The position numbers were made by a program, and so were the translations under genes. The notes beneath the pieces are model-generated. The model was not told the DNA's origin. It made no database searches and worked only from the letters and a program-made list of their open reading frames with translations. A stretch of 64,000 nt of DNA from Hippophae tibetana (taxonomy: Eukaryota; Streptophyta; Magnoliopsida; Rosales; Elaeagnaceae): contig CM072806.1 of NCBI GenBank assembly GCA_037013495.1, positions 22,654,001 to 22,718,000 on the forward strand, read 5' to 3'. Positions within the stretch are counted from its first letter, which is position 1. Each line of letters opens with the position of its first letter. Shown piece after piece: positions 35,683-48,299 of the stretch.

Positions 35683-36204
35683 TGTAAAATAGTTCACCTC
35701 ATGTGGTGCAATATAAGAGATTTTACTTAGCAAATAACTTGCAAGTTAATCCAATCAGCGCTATATCAACAAATAAACATCAATATTAAATAAATATCTA
35801 ACATGATAAATTACTAGCATTCAATCTCTAAATTATCTGACAATGTGATAGTAACTAGATAAAGCTTCGACATTAAAGCTAAGTCCATAAGTATAGGTAA
35901 GGGTTATCAGGTATATTTTTTCCTATAAATATTTACCATTAAACATAACTTCTTCTTAGAACTTCAGATAACTTGAAATAACTACAGATATTGAGATCTA
36001 TACTCTCCCCCTAAATATCTCTCTACTTCACAAGGAGAAACACTAGTTTTCTTCTTCTCACTATCTGGATTTACTTAAGCATCAAAGGACCAAAGACCAC
36101 CATACCCCATGGTGGTCCAAGGTCCTAACAGTGTGTTCTCTATTCTTAGGTACACAGGAAGCAGATGTGCATCCAATTATTGATATTGATAAAAATTGGT
36201 ATAA
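35683..36204 (+). repeat. 3' LTR of the outer Tat-like element
   Basis: It pairs with 22231-22751. A purine-rich GTTTAGAGGGC lies at 35662-35672, shortly upstream. The end is aligned to GGTATAA (36204) against GTTATCA in the 5' copy. Confidence 0.8.
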
Positions 36205-37095
36205 ACAATAATATTGAACGGGGTTCAATTGAATGAAGTTTAATACTAAATAGATATAAATGAATATAGTTCGATATAGTAAAAATACATGGATTGAATA
36301 TAATTAGTACTATTTTTGTTATTACAAGTTTTAAAAAGTATTATTTTTGTTGTTTTTTCAAAATATTTTTTCCTTCACCTATTATATTCTTAGGATTACT
36401 AATTTTGGAGTGAGATCATCTTCTTATCATTGTTTTTATTTGTCAAATCTATGGCATACATTGTTGTTATAAGGGTTAATAAACGAATAAATATTTCAAC
36501 TATTAATTTCTTATAATAGTCTCAAATTCACCACATATATTGTAAAAAACAATGAATGGTTGAATGTAAAAATAACCATGAAAAAAAAAAGCAAACAAAG
36601 GATCATGATTCTACTAATTCCACCCTTTAAAGGCTTAGAGCCATAAAGTAATAAAAAAATTAACTTTGATAAACCATTACACGAATGTGTGCATGCCATG
36701 TTAGAATTACTTTACACATATGTTTAAATATAACATATGTAAATATAAATTAGAGATAAGTACCTTGAGTGTTTGTTGAAGATGTAGCCATGAACAATTC
36801 TTGATGAACTTGCTTTTGTATTTTATGAACTTTACTTCTTTCACGCAAACACAAAATACATAGCACATTCACACACAACAACATACTACGAGGCAAGAAA
36901 AAAACACCATCCTTGTTGTCTTTATTTGAGCTAATGAATTTATACACAATAATAAAACAAATATTTTAGTCAATTCACTATAGCCCAACAAAATTATATA
37001 TGCCAAGTCTAATCCATTACTTGTATGTGATTGATTTATTTAAATAATTATATGCCAATCCTTAAAATTATTTAAACTTTCTCCAACTTAGATAG
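36205..37095. other. AT-rich spacer, nothing recognised
   Basis: Short repeated words occur (GGGGTTCAATTGAATG, then TTCGATATAG at 36230-36290). There is no domain on either strand. The two minus frames at 36511-36699 and 36750-36947 are hydrophobic or low in complexity and are not supported as genes. Confidence 0.35.
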
Positions 37096-38559
37096 TGATA
37101 ATCTTTAGAAAGTAGAGTTATTTGGTCATTTCAAGCGAACCATTTGTATTGTATGAGATGAATATTGTTAAAAAGATATATTTTATATTCAAATATGATA
37201 ATGTAGGTGAAAAGACATCAAACAGAGCAAAAATAGATAAATTGGGACAAATTTGGGATCACCAAGGTCAATTGATCGAGACAACGCTTGATCAATTAAG
37301 GAAGTAGGACATCCACGTTGATGAGTGACAAGCAGAGTTAGATCGATTGAAAAAGATCTCGATTGATCGAGTGAGAGTAGATTGATAAAGCTTCGATCAA
37401 GTGCTCTTGGCTTAAAATGATGATATAGTTAGATTGATCGATCAAGGGTCTCAATCAATTAAGTGGAGTAGATTTTGATACATTAGTCTTAATTTGAAAT
37501 CCAACTTTCAATCTTAACCACTAGATCAAAGCTCGTAAGAATCATAAACTAATTAAGACCAATTTTAGCCTATTTAAACACCATTAAAAGGTCATAAACT
37601 AATAAGAGAGAAGCATAGACATTTCAAAAGTACAAAGAGAAATCAAGTAAAGTAATGAAGAAATTGAATAGCTAACAAGAAAGATAAAAGAAAGAGTTAA
37701 ATTATATATTCATCAAAGTTGGATCTACATCTTTGCTTCATCATTCTTATAACTTTTCTGCACACATATATTTTAATTATGATTTTTAGAACTATAAATG
37801 ACTAGTTTCTTATTTAGGATTTTTGATGAACCTAGTCACAACACCATGTGATTTATTTTAATTTAGTTAAAAGGAACTCTCTATTATTAATTGATATAAT
37901 AATTTTGTTCTTAATGCTTTGACTATTTGACTAATAATTATATGATTTGAAATTCATATCCTAACTTGATAAAATGGGTACTCGAATTAGTTAGAAAATT
38001 ATTATCATATGAATTGAAACAATATGACATTATAATTGATGAATATGTGGCATGTTACATGTGATCATAATTTATGTGTGAATGAAATAACATGATAGTG
38101 TGATGATTTGCACATAATCCAAAAGAATACTTGACAAAAATTCATAGGTTTATAAAAGCATATAGCCAATCAATTAGATAAAGAAATTATTCAACGATAT
38201 TTAATAATGCATGTAGAGTGATTAGGAGATTCATAAATTCCAAGTCTTTAAACATTATTTACTTAATCATTATTTATGTTTTTGAATCAATTCTAAATTT
38301 AATTAGTGATTTAGATAATTTTTCTTTATTACTCATCTAAGAGCATTGCAATTGTTGCGTACTAATACTTAATTATAAAAGACAAATCACTTTCTATGAG
38401 ATGATACTTGTATTTAGCCTATATACTTGCAAAATTGCTGCCAAGTTTTTGGCATCGTTTGACGAAGAGTGCAATATTTTTATAATTAATATAATATTTA
38501 TATAATAGTACTAATTTAGGTAATTTAATTTTTGTTTTAGTTTTCCTGTATGCCCATGG

Positions 38560-39868
38560 AGATAGATACAATCTTGAAACTTTTGATCCTGACATAAAAA
38601 AAACTCTTCACAAGTTAAGAAGAGAAAGACCACCTTAACTTCAACTTGGAGCTATGGAAATTTAGGAGATCAAAAGGACGTCATCATCCTTAAACCTTTT
38701 AGGGACTTTGTAGTACCGCAAGTGAATGGAGTTCAATCGTCCATCATTAGACCTTCAATCAATGCAAACAACTTTGAGCTAAAACATATAGTGATCCAAA
38801 TGGTATAATCTAATCAATTTGGAGAGTTAGATAATAAGAATCCTAACTCCCACTTAACCACATTCTTTGAGCTATGTGATACTATAAGATGAATGGTGTT
38901 TTCAAAGATGTCATACATCTTTTTCTCTTCCCCTTCTCACTTAGGAATAAAACAAAGGCATGGCTAAATTCATTACCAATAGAATCCATCACCACTTTCA
39001 ACAACTTAGCCTAGAAATTATTAGCTAATTATTTTTCATCTTCAAAGACAACCAAGTTTAAGAATGCTATCAGTTTCTTTCAACAATTTGATGGGAAACC
39101 TTTTTATGAGACATGGGAACATTTCAAAGAGCTATTGAGGAAATATCCATATCATAGTATTCCTCCATATGGTGGATTATTAGGATAAATAAAAACTATA
39201 CATGATGCAATAACTGGAGGTGCTTTAATGAAAAATGGTGAGAATCAAGTCAGTTTACTACTTGATTAAATGGTCTCCAATAGTTGTAAATGGTAAGTAG
39301 AAAGGTTAAACCCAAAAAAGGTTGCTGGAATGGTAAACGTGGATACCTATACAATTTTGCAAGCATAAACAAATGCATTATTATTGGAACTATCAAAGAA
39401 GTTTATTGTTGTACCTATGGTGATGAATACGATGCAAAACCCATTTCTTGTGTTTATGCACTATGGTGAAACTCATGCTAGTAACACTCATGAAAGAAAT
39501 ATTGAGGTTGTTAATTATATCAACAATCAAAACTACAAAGAGAATACCTATTCAAAGATATATAATCCAACCGGGAGAAATCACTCAAATTTCTTTTGGA
39601 GTAATAACAACCAAAGTAGAACACCCACCAATAGATCACCATTTAATCCACTAGGCTTTAATCAGTCACAACAACAACAACCATTAATGAAAGAGTCAAG
39701 ACTTGAAAAATTGGTAGGTTTAATGGAAAACATATTGTCTAATGTGATTCCAAGAATGGATACAATGACTAATAAGATAAACAACTTAATCAATAAAGAA
39801 ACCAACAATAATGCTAGCATAAGAAACTTGGTGGTTCAAATGGAAAAGCTTGCACAAACATTGTAAAT
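38560..39868 (+). pseudogene. Athila-like gag remnant
   Basis: The N-terminal half is heavily shifted (LRRERPP, NKAWLNSLP-like and TWEHFKELLRKYPYHSIPP-like pieces, 38590-39170). The C-terminal part is open at 39384-39866: a NPTGRNHSNFFWSNNNQ segment, QQQQP, and a coiled-coil-like tail (LEKLVGLMENILSN ... NASIRNLVVQMEKLAQTL). The zinc-knuckle region keeps only traces near 39430-39480. Confidence 0.8.
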
Positions 39869-40144
39869 AAGAACACTGAGGTAAATCCAAAGAAAGAGGG
39901 CAAGAGCAACATAAGGTTATCATAAGAAAAGTGTAGTAGGAGGAGGAGGTGAAGAAGAAAAGAAAATGAGAAAGAAGATAAAATTATGAATGGGAAAATT
40001 GAAAAAGAAAAAGAAGTAGTTGCAAAGCCTTAGGAAGAAAACAATCATAAGGAGAGAGTCGATATCCCACCTCTTCCTTTCCCACAAAAACTCCATAAAC
40101 AAAAGCCAAATAAACAATTCTTCAAATTTATTGATATTTTTAAG

Positions 40145-40964
40145 ATGTATATTAACATCCTGTTTATGGGTGCCTCAAAAAAAATGTCTTCTTATGTTAA
40201 ATTTGTGAAGGATATTCTATCTAAGAAAAATAAATACGGAGATTGTGAGGCAATTGACCTTACGAAGGGTTGTAGTGCTATAACTGATCAAAAACTACCA
40301 CCCAAGTTGAAAGACTCGATTGCCTTTCATATTCATGCACTATTAGGTAATATTAATTTGGGAAATTTTTTTATGTGATTTAGGAGCACGCATCAACCTT
40401 ATGCCACTATTTGTATTTATAAAATTGGAACTTGGGAAGGCAAAGCCACCTTCTATCACATTTCTTATGACAGACCGTTCATTAAAGAGACCTAAAGAGG
40501 TGAAAGAAGATGTTCTAATCAAGGATGATATATTCATTTTTCTCGTTAATTTTATTATGCTAAAAATGGAGGAGGAAGACATTCCCATTATCTATAGTCA
40601 GCCATTCCTTACAACCGTAATAGCATTAATTGATATCTACAAGGATGAGCTTACTATAAGGGTGCATACTCAAAATGTATCTTTCAATATCTTTAAATCC
40701 ATGCAATACTCAATTACCAATAATTATGTTGATGTGGTTGAAATTATTATAAGAGACATGCTTAGGGATTCCAATTATGATGATCATTTAGATTATACTA
40801 TGCTAAATTTTGTTGATAATCTTAAACAAGTCTTAATTTCATGGGAAAAAGATACTATGGAAATGATAGATGAAACTAATGGTGGAATAATCTATCTTAA
40901 TTTTGATTTGTACTTGCATAATGTTAGTAACAAATTGTACGTGGATGATTTAAATAATGATTAA
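40145..40964 (+). pseudogene. Athila-like retropepsin remnant with intact DLGA
   Basis: MSSYVKFVKDILSKKNKYGD and CSAITDQKLPPKLKDS lead to CDLGARINLMPLFVFIKL. The catalytic Asp is present at about 40377, although a frameshift in the T-run near 40367-40373 separates it from the upstream frame. DIPIIYSQPFL is the flap-side 'DIPIILGRPFL' motif with Gly-Arg changed to Ser-Gln. A long open acidic linker continues to TAA at 40962. Element sequence is not recognisable after that. Confidence 0.82.
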
Positions 40965-41109
40965 TTTAGATGAAATTTTACTAGAATCCTATGTACATGA
41001 GAAGCTATTAGTATTATTGTCATATCTTTTATTCGATTGAGGTAAATCAAAATAGATTAGAAAACTTACTCAATGAGTTACAATCTTTATAGTGATATAA
41101 TATTATAAT

Positions 41110-41500
41110 TTGGATCATTACTAGGCCAAAATAGGCTCAAAAGTTGCGGTCATAAATGTAAAAAACAATTTACTTTACTTTTTGATATATACTTGAACGA
41201 CACTTTTTAGCTTTTAGGATTTTATTTCTAACAAATTAATTATCTTAGAATTTTATTTATTTTCCTGTAATATTGTTTAGGATTTTATACTTATTTTATT
41301 AGCTATGGTTTTTATGTTACCCTATAAATACATATTAGGTCGAGTATTATAAGAAAAAAAAATTGAATATAACTTTGTAAAAGTTTTCACTTTGGTTTTT
41401 TTGAGAACTTTTTCTCACCTTATTAAGAACCGTCTCGTGACATTTAAATTATACTTATTACTCACATTCCTTTTCCATATTCTTAAGTGTGATGTCTACT
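41110..41500 (+). repeat. Possible LTR fragment with TATA box
   Basis: CCTATAAATAC (41321-41331) is followed by an A-run and T-rich leader. Upstream are repeated TTTAGGATTTTAT words (41215 and 41276). The layout resembles an LTR U3-R boundary. No partner copy exists in the window, so this is tentative. Confidence 0.3.
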
Positions 41501-43236
41501 CTTTCTTGGTACTTTTGGTTCTTATCTCATCATAAATAATGAGTTAAGAACCTTGTTTATGTTTGATTTGAAATCTGATTTAGAACAGCCTCAATAAAGG
41601 TCTCAACATTGATCTTTAGGTCTCACTTTTCTTTGTGAGCTTCATATCAATACACACCCTCAAATAGACAACTTGACACTAAGGGATAACTCCTTACCTA
41701 AAGGCCAATCTCATCTTACACCTTTTGTGTATGTATGCTCAACTATCCTTGCATACTTATACTCAAACTAACATACATGTCAACTTATCATCAAGTTAAC
41801 CAAACAAACATGTCTTACATGTGAGCAAGTTCTGTTTAACTAAACTCATATGTTGCTCGAGTAAACAACCCTACTATCTGAAGCCCGCACACTATGCCAT
41901 CATCTTAGCACGTTGTCTCCCACTTTTGTGCCTATTATTATATGGATCTTTAGTGCTTGGTCGAACCCTTAGCCAATGCACATCTTTACTTGACATCACT
42001 GTAATGAGTGTTACTACACTCGCAATATGCGTTCCATAAAACAATGCTACATATTAGCATGCCATTACTCATCGATGCACCATCTATTGTGCATTACTAC
42101 CCACAAAGCATGTCAATCTCCCATAAATTTACCTTTACATGCACACAATGAGTAAACCATCGGACATTGACATTCCCTTCCATGTAACCTCCCACATGAG
42201 AAAGATAAGCAGTATCAAATTTTTCATAACACCGATATTGTTCCTAAGACTCCTTGTTTTAAAGAGACATTGTTATACCTTTATGGCACGATCAATGCTT
42301 GCCCCATAAGCATTCTCTAACTCATGTGAAACTTACCTAGCATACATTACCTATGGGTGTTGAGGGTGGTTAAGAGCTCAACACCATATCTTGGTGTTAG
42401 AGCATTCTACTTTCTTTCAAGAGAAAAACATCACTTTGCACAATAGAACATAAATCCAAAATAGATCAATAATAATTATTTTGTCAATTATTAAAATACC
42501 ATCCATGTAGATCATGGCACTTTACACACTTAAACAAGTTATGCACTCATATATTGCTATATCATCTTATTTTCATATTGAGACATTGATAACTACTCAA
42601 GCATTTTACAATTAACGCATGTTATTTTGTGACTATCTTTGGTGAATGCATCTATCATTTATGATACTCTTTTGAGTAAATTTATGAATTTTCAATTGTC
42701 ATAAAACAGATGCGCTACAGGAAACACCATTATACCGTTATCCTCCCTCTAATGGAGACAAATGATGTAGAAAACATGTTTACCCTTAAAAGGGTGTAGG
42801 ATACCTAATTGTGAATGTTGAGTTATTGCAATAGGGAAGCTGACATAACAACTAAATTTTTGGATTAATTTAAGCTATGATTTTAAACCTTTCATATAAT
42901 TTGTTAGGTTAAATTATGTTCCCATAATAAAAAGGATATGATACATTATCCAAATTGATAGTGAAAAGATGCGAGTTCAACATCCTCTAATGCAAAATGT
43001 GTTAATGTGGTAGTCCCCGTTCATTCAATGAACGTGTACAAATTGCTCCCAAAGGGTGAAAATAGTGATTGTCAAGCACACAACAACATGTTAAACATTT
43101 GTGTCTGACAAAAGGGCACAAGTTATTACATTCATTCAAATTTCTTAGACAATAGAAAAAAAAACCTATTCTATAACATAGCATTATCTGTTTTAGATTA
43201 CAGAGGAAATATGATAGAAAGGAATGCAGAATCTCA
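41501..43236. other. Intergenic DNA, nothing recognised
   Basis: The plus frame at 41821-42039 (72 codons) is Cys/Leu-rich without a domain. The minus frame at 43002-43184 lies just past the TMEM42-like stop codon and may overlap its 3' UTR. I see no convincing gene or element boundary. Confidence 0.35.
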
Positions 43237-46200
43237 CTAATCTATTCTTTCTTTTCTATTTGGACTTGAAAGATTGAGTAGAACCACCCCAATTGTAACA
43301 AGCGAGGCAGCTGCAAACCACTATCAAAAGAAGTCTCTTTGTTGGACATGTGATTATCAATAATCTTAAATAATTATAAGAGGAAAACCAAGAACCACAA
43401 TGCTTGTAGTTGTTTAAAAGAAATTCATATTTCTAAAACCAAATAATAATAATAATAATAAACAAATTAAAAACTAAAAAAATAAAAACACAAGAAGTAT
43501 AACTTAATGGCCACCTACTCAATTCTTAGACTTTTGTTATTCAAAAATGAGGCAACTAGTAGCAAGTGTAGAGATTAAAAGAAAACCCTAAATTTACTAA
43601 ATAAACAGAAACCATGAAACAAGACCATAGCCAAAATCAACCTTAACTGAAGAAAATAGGGTAAATATCACAAACAATCCTGGGGTATCTCTTAGCATCA
43701 CACCAGTCCCAAATTTTAAAACAATATCACCAAGCAACCATTGGGTATAGGTGACCAATCCTTTTGGCTCAATTCACACGATTTAATCCCTAACATTTTT
43801 AAATTTGACAACTTTAGTCCAAAATTTCAATTTCCATTAAATTAATTTAATGGCATTATACTTAACTATGAGTCTACAACAAAATTTGACTTTTTAAATC
43901 ATATGATCCCCAGCCTATTTCAAGTAATTTAATCCCTAACCTATAATAAGATTTATAATTTGGTTTTCAATCTTTCAATTATGTGATTGTTAAGTATAAC
44001 ATCAATCAGGCTAAAATTAAAATTTTGGATTAAATTTGTCAAATTTAAAAATATTAAGAACTAAATTGAGTGAATTGAAAATGCAGAGACCAAATAGTAA
44101 TATCTTAAATACGTTAGAAATAAAATGGATAAATAAGTCTAAACCTAATTCTATCAGCTTTGTTGATTTAAAAAAAAGCTTAATTAAAGAAAAATGAAAT
44201 AAAACTAATAAAAACTAATAAAATTTAAAAATAAAGCTAAAGTAATGAAGAAAAAAACACCTACCAACCGATTGCTCACTGCTTCAATATTGACCGAAGG
44301 ATGGGTTTGACATATAATTTGGATTATTCTTGAATAATGATATCGTAATTATTCAAAAAAAAAAGTATCCATGAGGATGTTATAAGACTCCAAAATTTAT
44401 TAATGTATGTGGATGAATTTTTTACTCATCATTTTTGTAATTACCAATTTCAATGGTTATCATTTATTTTTCTCTTCTTTTTTACTTCCAAATTTTTGTT
44501 TTAAAAAGTTAATTATATTTATTTTCTTTCTTTTTTTTAAATAGTTTCTTTTTTTGCACATTTTAAAATATTTTAAATTTATCAGCTCACTTTCTGTTAG
44601 CATGCTAGCCGGAGTAAGGGTTCCCTTTGTACTTAGGATAAACCTTAGGTTATGTGATAGAAAATGAAAAGCTTAAGACTTCCCTAACATTAAAGAATAT
44701 CCTGAGGACAAGTGACATTTTTACAAATAAAATACATTAGTTTGCCTCATCTTACACAAGAACGTTAAGAGACTTTGAGCTAGTGACTATTCTTATATCA
44801 AAATCAAATACAAGAGCTTTAGTCATCCACTCGTAGCTTTTCACCGAATCTTTCCTAGTCATGGAACTAGTTCAACAGTGAGAGTTCTCTAGGGTGCCCA
44901 ACTATTGAAGGTATAATTTATAGTCTCCCATCCTTGAGATTGCAACAGCAGCATCATGTAAATGTCACAGTTGCATTTTCTCTGAGATTACTAAAGATTA
45001 TATATTCTAATATACTTTTCGGGTATCTTAGTACAGTTACTTATTTTGGTTGATATTATTAACTATGCTTCCCCATTTTTATTTAAAGATGTTGGTCCGA
45101 GTATTAGTATGGCCACTCAATATTTCAATAATAACAATAACAATATTTGGTTGTTATTATTAACCATGCTTCCCCATTTTTATTTAAAGATGTTGGTCTG
45201 AGTATCAGTATGGTCACTCAATATTTCACAACAACCATAACCCATAACCCAACCCCACCCCCCCAACCCGACACCTGACACCAACCCCCAGCCCAATAAC
45301 CCGTCCCCGTCCCCATCATCGGATTATATCATGATTAATGCAACATCTCATCCCAATTTATACCTCTATTTGACACCGAAAAAAGACAAAAAGAGACAGG
45401 AATACTGACTAAAGGCATCAAAGTTATGGATATGAAAATTTTCAGTATTACTAGGCTTTAGCATACGTTGATACCTGAAATGTCAATCCTTCTTCAAATA
45501 GAAACCAACCCACCAGACCAGAAATGAGGAAGTTAGTGGCAAAGTTCATCACTATTGCTTGTAGAGATGGGAGAACTTTAATGCTGTTAAGGTAGCAATA
45601 CCACATTGAACCATTGAATAGGAAGACTAAGAAATACTTAAGAACCTGTAGAGATTTTTTAATAATGAAAAAAACAAAGGGATGATTAAAAGAGAAAGGT
45701 AAAAGGAAAGCAAAAAATTATGGATTAAATAACATTTTTTCAGATCAAACTATGGCTCATTTCCAAATATAGCCACTCAACTTTCAAACGTCCAATTTGC
45801 ACAACTTAACTTTTCAAACATTAGAAAACAACTAACAGAGCAGACAGATATTTATGGATTAACTACACTAGAAAACTTGGTTAAATCAGCTATCCAATTT
45901 ACTCCCTCTTAAATTTTCTTATCCAATTGACTCTGCCCGTTTTAAGATTTGATCAAATTGACAATCCAAAGGGGATTTTCATCCAATTATAAAAGGGAAA
46001 ACACTTTCGACATGAAAAAAGAACTTAGTTATGACAGATTATTTTATCTCACATGTCAAACATGCGAGTTCAATACATTTGATCGTTAACAATTGGATGA
46101 AAAATGCCCTTCTAGGACCCAATTTAATCAAATCTTGAATAACAAAGAGTATATTCGATGAGAAAATATTATTAATATAGAGTAAATTGGATAAAAAATT

Positions 46201-47448
46201 TAACATGGAGTAAGTGTATGTACTTATTAAAACTGTAAATGACACCCTAAACTGCCACTTTAGGTCTAAAAGAGAGTCAAGTGTGAGAAATGGTAATGTT
46301 GCAATAGTGACTAACATTTGAAAAATTAAGCGGCAAAAAGTTATGGAAGTTTAGTAGCAATTCTTGAACATGACCCATAGTTTAGTTGCACAAAAGGTAT
46401 TTAAACTAAAAATAAATGTCATTTTCCTTGTAATTTCCTATTAATGCATTACATGATACAGAATACAGATCAAGAATAAAAGAAATTCAGAACCACTAGA
46501 AGACATTCAAATCATGGCCTATAAATAACCCATGTTATAAGCCTAGAGCAATACATAATACCTTCTTTAATTTTTTTTCATACCTCTTTAGATGCATTAG
46601 TAGAGAGGGAGTTCTTTGAATAAACCTGCACTCCCATTTCCTTTACTAGATTATAAAGGTAAGATTTTTGAAATATATTTGATACCTTAATTTTGTACCT
46701 ATTTTTCAACCGAAACCAGCATAAAAGATTTAAAGGAGCCAATGAAACAAACAAACACGATAATCCGACAATGAATTTTCAGAACTATAAGTCCAGTATG
46801 AAACCAGAAGAACCTTAGACATAACGGTTTATGAAGTCTGGAGTCAAACTTCAAGGCCTCTTTGTGGAGGCAAGCAATGAAAAATCTCGGCAAATAAGAG
46901 TTGAAGCAGAGCAAGGTTACTGCCACTTTTGATCTATTTGATCAACCGAAAAAGCTTTTCAGGTAAATTGATACAAGAAGTTGCTCCTACTTTTTCTGTC
47001 CCCAAAAAAAACCTAAGAGTGCTTTGGCATCTTCCTCAAGGAATTTTGGGAATCAAAGCAACTGATTATCGTGGTTACATATAATAATAGCCTAAACTAT
47101 TTGCTATAAATTTGAAATATGAGGGATTTAAAAATATTATTAAACTCCGAATTTTGTAAATTGCAATCCAAAACTTTATTTTATGAAATTTAAATTCGGC
47201 TGAAATTTGCATCAATTATTAATTATTAACAAATACACTTTTTCAAACAATCATAGTCTCAGTGCATAACGGAGAAGTGTGAAACAAAAGATCGACATCA
47301 CAATAATTTGTTCCGATCTGATTTTGTTGACCATAAACCGTGAAGGGTTTACCTGAAAAGGGATAAGCTTCGCTGAAATAGCGGCAAACGCACCGTTAGC
47401 TCCAGATGAAATAGCCAACAAGTATCCATGCCTCCTTTGGCCCGCCAT
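43237..47448 (-). CDS. TMEM42/half-EamA-like four-helix membrane protein
   Basis: Three exons join in phase 0 to give 116 residues. Exon 1 (47353-47448) begins MAGQRRHGYLLAISSGANGA and ends AKLIPFQ at a CAG|GTAAA donor. Exon 2 (45475-45645) follows a CTCTACAG acceptor and includes FNGSMWYCYLNSIKVLPSLQ, MNFATNFLISGLVGWFLFEE and a TTTCAG|GTATC donor. Exon 3 (43237-43320) follows TTGATAG and reads WFAAASLVTIGVV ... then TAG. The four hydrophobic segments correspond to one EamA repeat, the size and pattern of plant TMEM42-like proteins related to the drug/metabolite transporter superfamily. The substrate is unknown. Introns are 1707 and 2154 bp and hold repeats. The frame is fully open, so I judge it functional. 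An additional small exon cannot be excluded. Confidence 0.82.
45045..45228. repeat. 83-bp direct duplication in TMEM42-like intron 2
   Basis: TTTGGTTG(A/T)TATTATTAAC... occurs at 45045-45127 and 45146-45228 with few differences. The copies are separated by an AATAACAATAAC spacer. Both lie in the intron between exons 2 and 3. Confidence 0.85.
45236..45322 (-). other. C-rich tract, G-rich in the transcript
   Basis: The plus strand has runs such as CCCCACCCCCCC, CCCCCAGCCC and CCCCGTCCCC, so the minus-strand pre-mRNA of the TMEM42-like gene has at least eight G-runs of three or more within about 85 bases. This meets the simple sequence rule for G-quadruplexes. It is unusual in such AT-rich DNA. 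Confidence 0.65.
45728..46424. mobile_element. TIR-type MITE-like element in TMEM42-like intron 1
   Basis: The left end (AATAACATTTTTTCAG, then CAAACTATGGCTCAT and CACTCAACTT) matches the reverse complement of the right end (AATGACATTTATTTTTAG, then ACTAAACTATGGGTCAT and CTACTAAACTT). The left end lacks about 19 bp. The element is about 0.7 kb without coding capacity. Minus frames at 46039-46317 fall inside it and are not genes. Confidence 0.5.
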
Positions 47449-48299
47449 CGTACACCAGCATCAAAATGTGGAAGGAACTGAAAAGGATCGAGGAAGAGGA
47501 CAAACAAGCAAAGTTGATGCTGGCTACTCACTACCACTACTATGATGCCAAAGTTCGATGAAATAAGTACTTCTAAGAAGACTACGTTTCGCTTTATCCT
47601 CGGTGGATGATTTTTTATTCATCTAATGGTGCAAGACGAATAAAACTTTGTTTTTAATCGTTTCTTGCGTACATTATTTTTAAAATATTTTTAGTAAAAT
47701 AAGGGATTTCAAATATAATTTGCGTTTTTTATTTGAGACACATCTCACACCTATTTAGTTTTTACATCGAAGTATGCACCACTGTGCTACACCTCCACCT
47801 CGGATTCTCCTTTTTGTAAAAATGTGTAGAACATTCTAAAGGTAAAATGTTTACATTTGATGTTAATTATAATTATTAATATTATTTATTTTTTTATAAA
47901 AATAAATGAGAAATAATAAAGATTAATCCATGATCTATCACATATAAATAAAATATTTGTGCAAGAATCTCTTTAAAGTAATAAGAATATTAGTTAAAGA
48001 TAAAAACACATTTCTAATTAGTATTTTTTTTGTCAAAGGATATTACATCAAATTTTATATAATAACATTCAAAAAACTTAATGAACATCACTACATGAAA
48101 GGATATAAATTTCAACAAATCATCTATAAATATAAATTTGTTCAAAGCTATTAACATTAAGCTAACTAAACATTAATAATGTTAACCAAAAGTTTAGCTA
48201 AAAAAGAAACAAATGTTAAACCATAAAAATCATTTCTCTAGGATCAAACACTTGTTGTTGAAAAATTAAATTATTATCACAAATCTAAATCTTCTAGAA
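47449..48299. other. Upstream region of the TMEM42-like gene and AT-rich spacer
   Basis: The first 150 bp hold the likely 5' UTR and promoter of the minus-strand gene. An overlapping minus frame (47349-47537) in another register is a shadow of exon 1. From about 47640 on the DNA is AT-rich, with no recognisable feature. Confidence 0.35.

Larger units (their letters stand above)
22231..36204 (+). mobile_element. Tat-like Ty3/gypsy element, interrupted by a nested Athila-like element
   Basis: Homologous LTRs at 22231-22751 and 35683-36204 (521 and 522 bp) share AAAATAGTTCA at the start. Near the end they share TTACTTAAGCATCA, ACACAGGAA and GATGCATCCAAT (GTGCATCCAAT in the right copy). Between them are a primer-site-like TGACACCATATATGG (22754-22768), pol (about 23635-25440), and a minus-strand open-frame remnant (25680-27520). 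The nested element is at 28172-35340, and the tail at 35341-35682. Without the insertion the element is about 6.8 kb. No target duplication was found at the outer ends. Dense stops mark it as old. Confidence 0.8.
37096..40970 (+). mobile_element. Third Athila-like element, 5' LTR to protease (right-truncated)
   Basis: The 5' LTR is 37096-38443. It starts TGATAATCTTTAGAAAGTAG, related to the start of the nested element's LTR, and ends TTGCTGCCA. A primer site resembling the tRNA-Asp site follows (TGGCATCGTTTGACGAAGA, 38450-38468). Gag and protease are present. No RT, integrase or 3' LTR was found before about 41 kb. The LTR has many TTGATCGA/TCGATCAA words (37260-37450). Confidence 0.8.

Noticed and set aside
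46699..46926. 75-codon minus frame as an extra TMEM42-like exon
   Set aside because: Its sequence does not match the family, and the three called exons already join in phase to give all four membrane segments.
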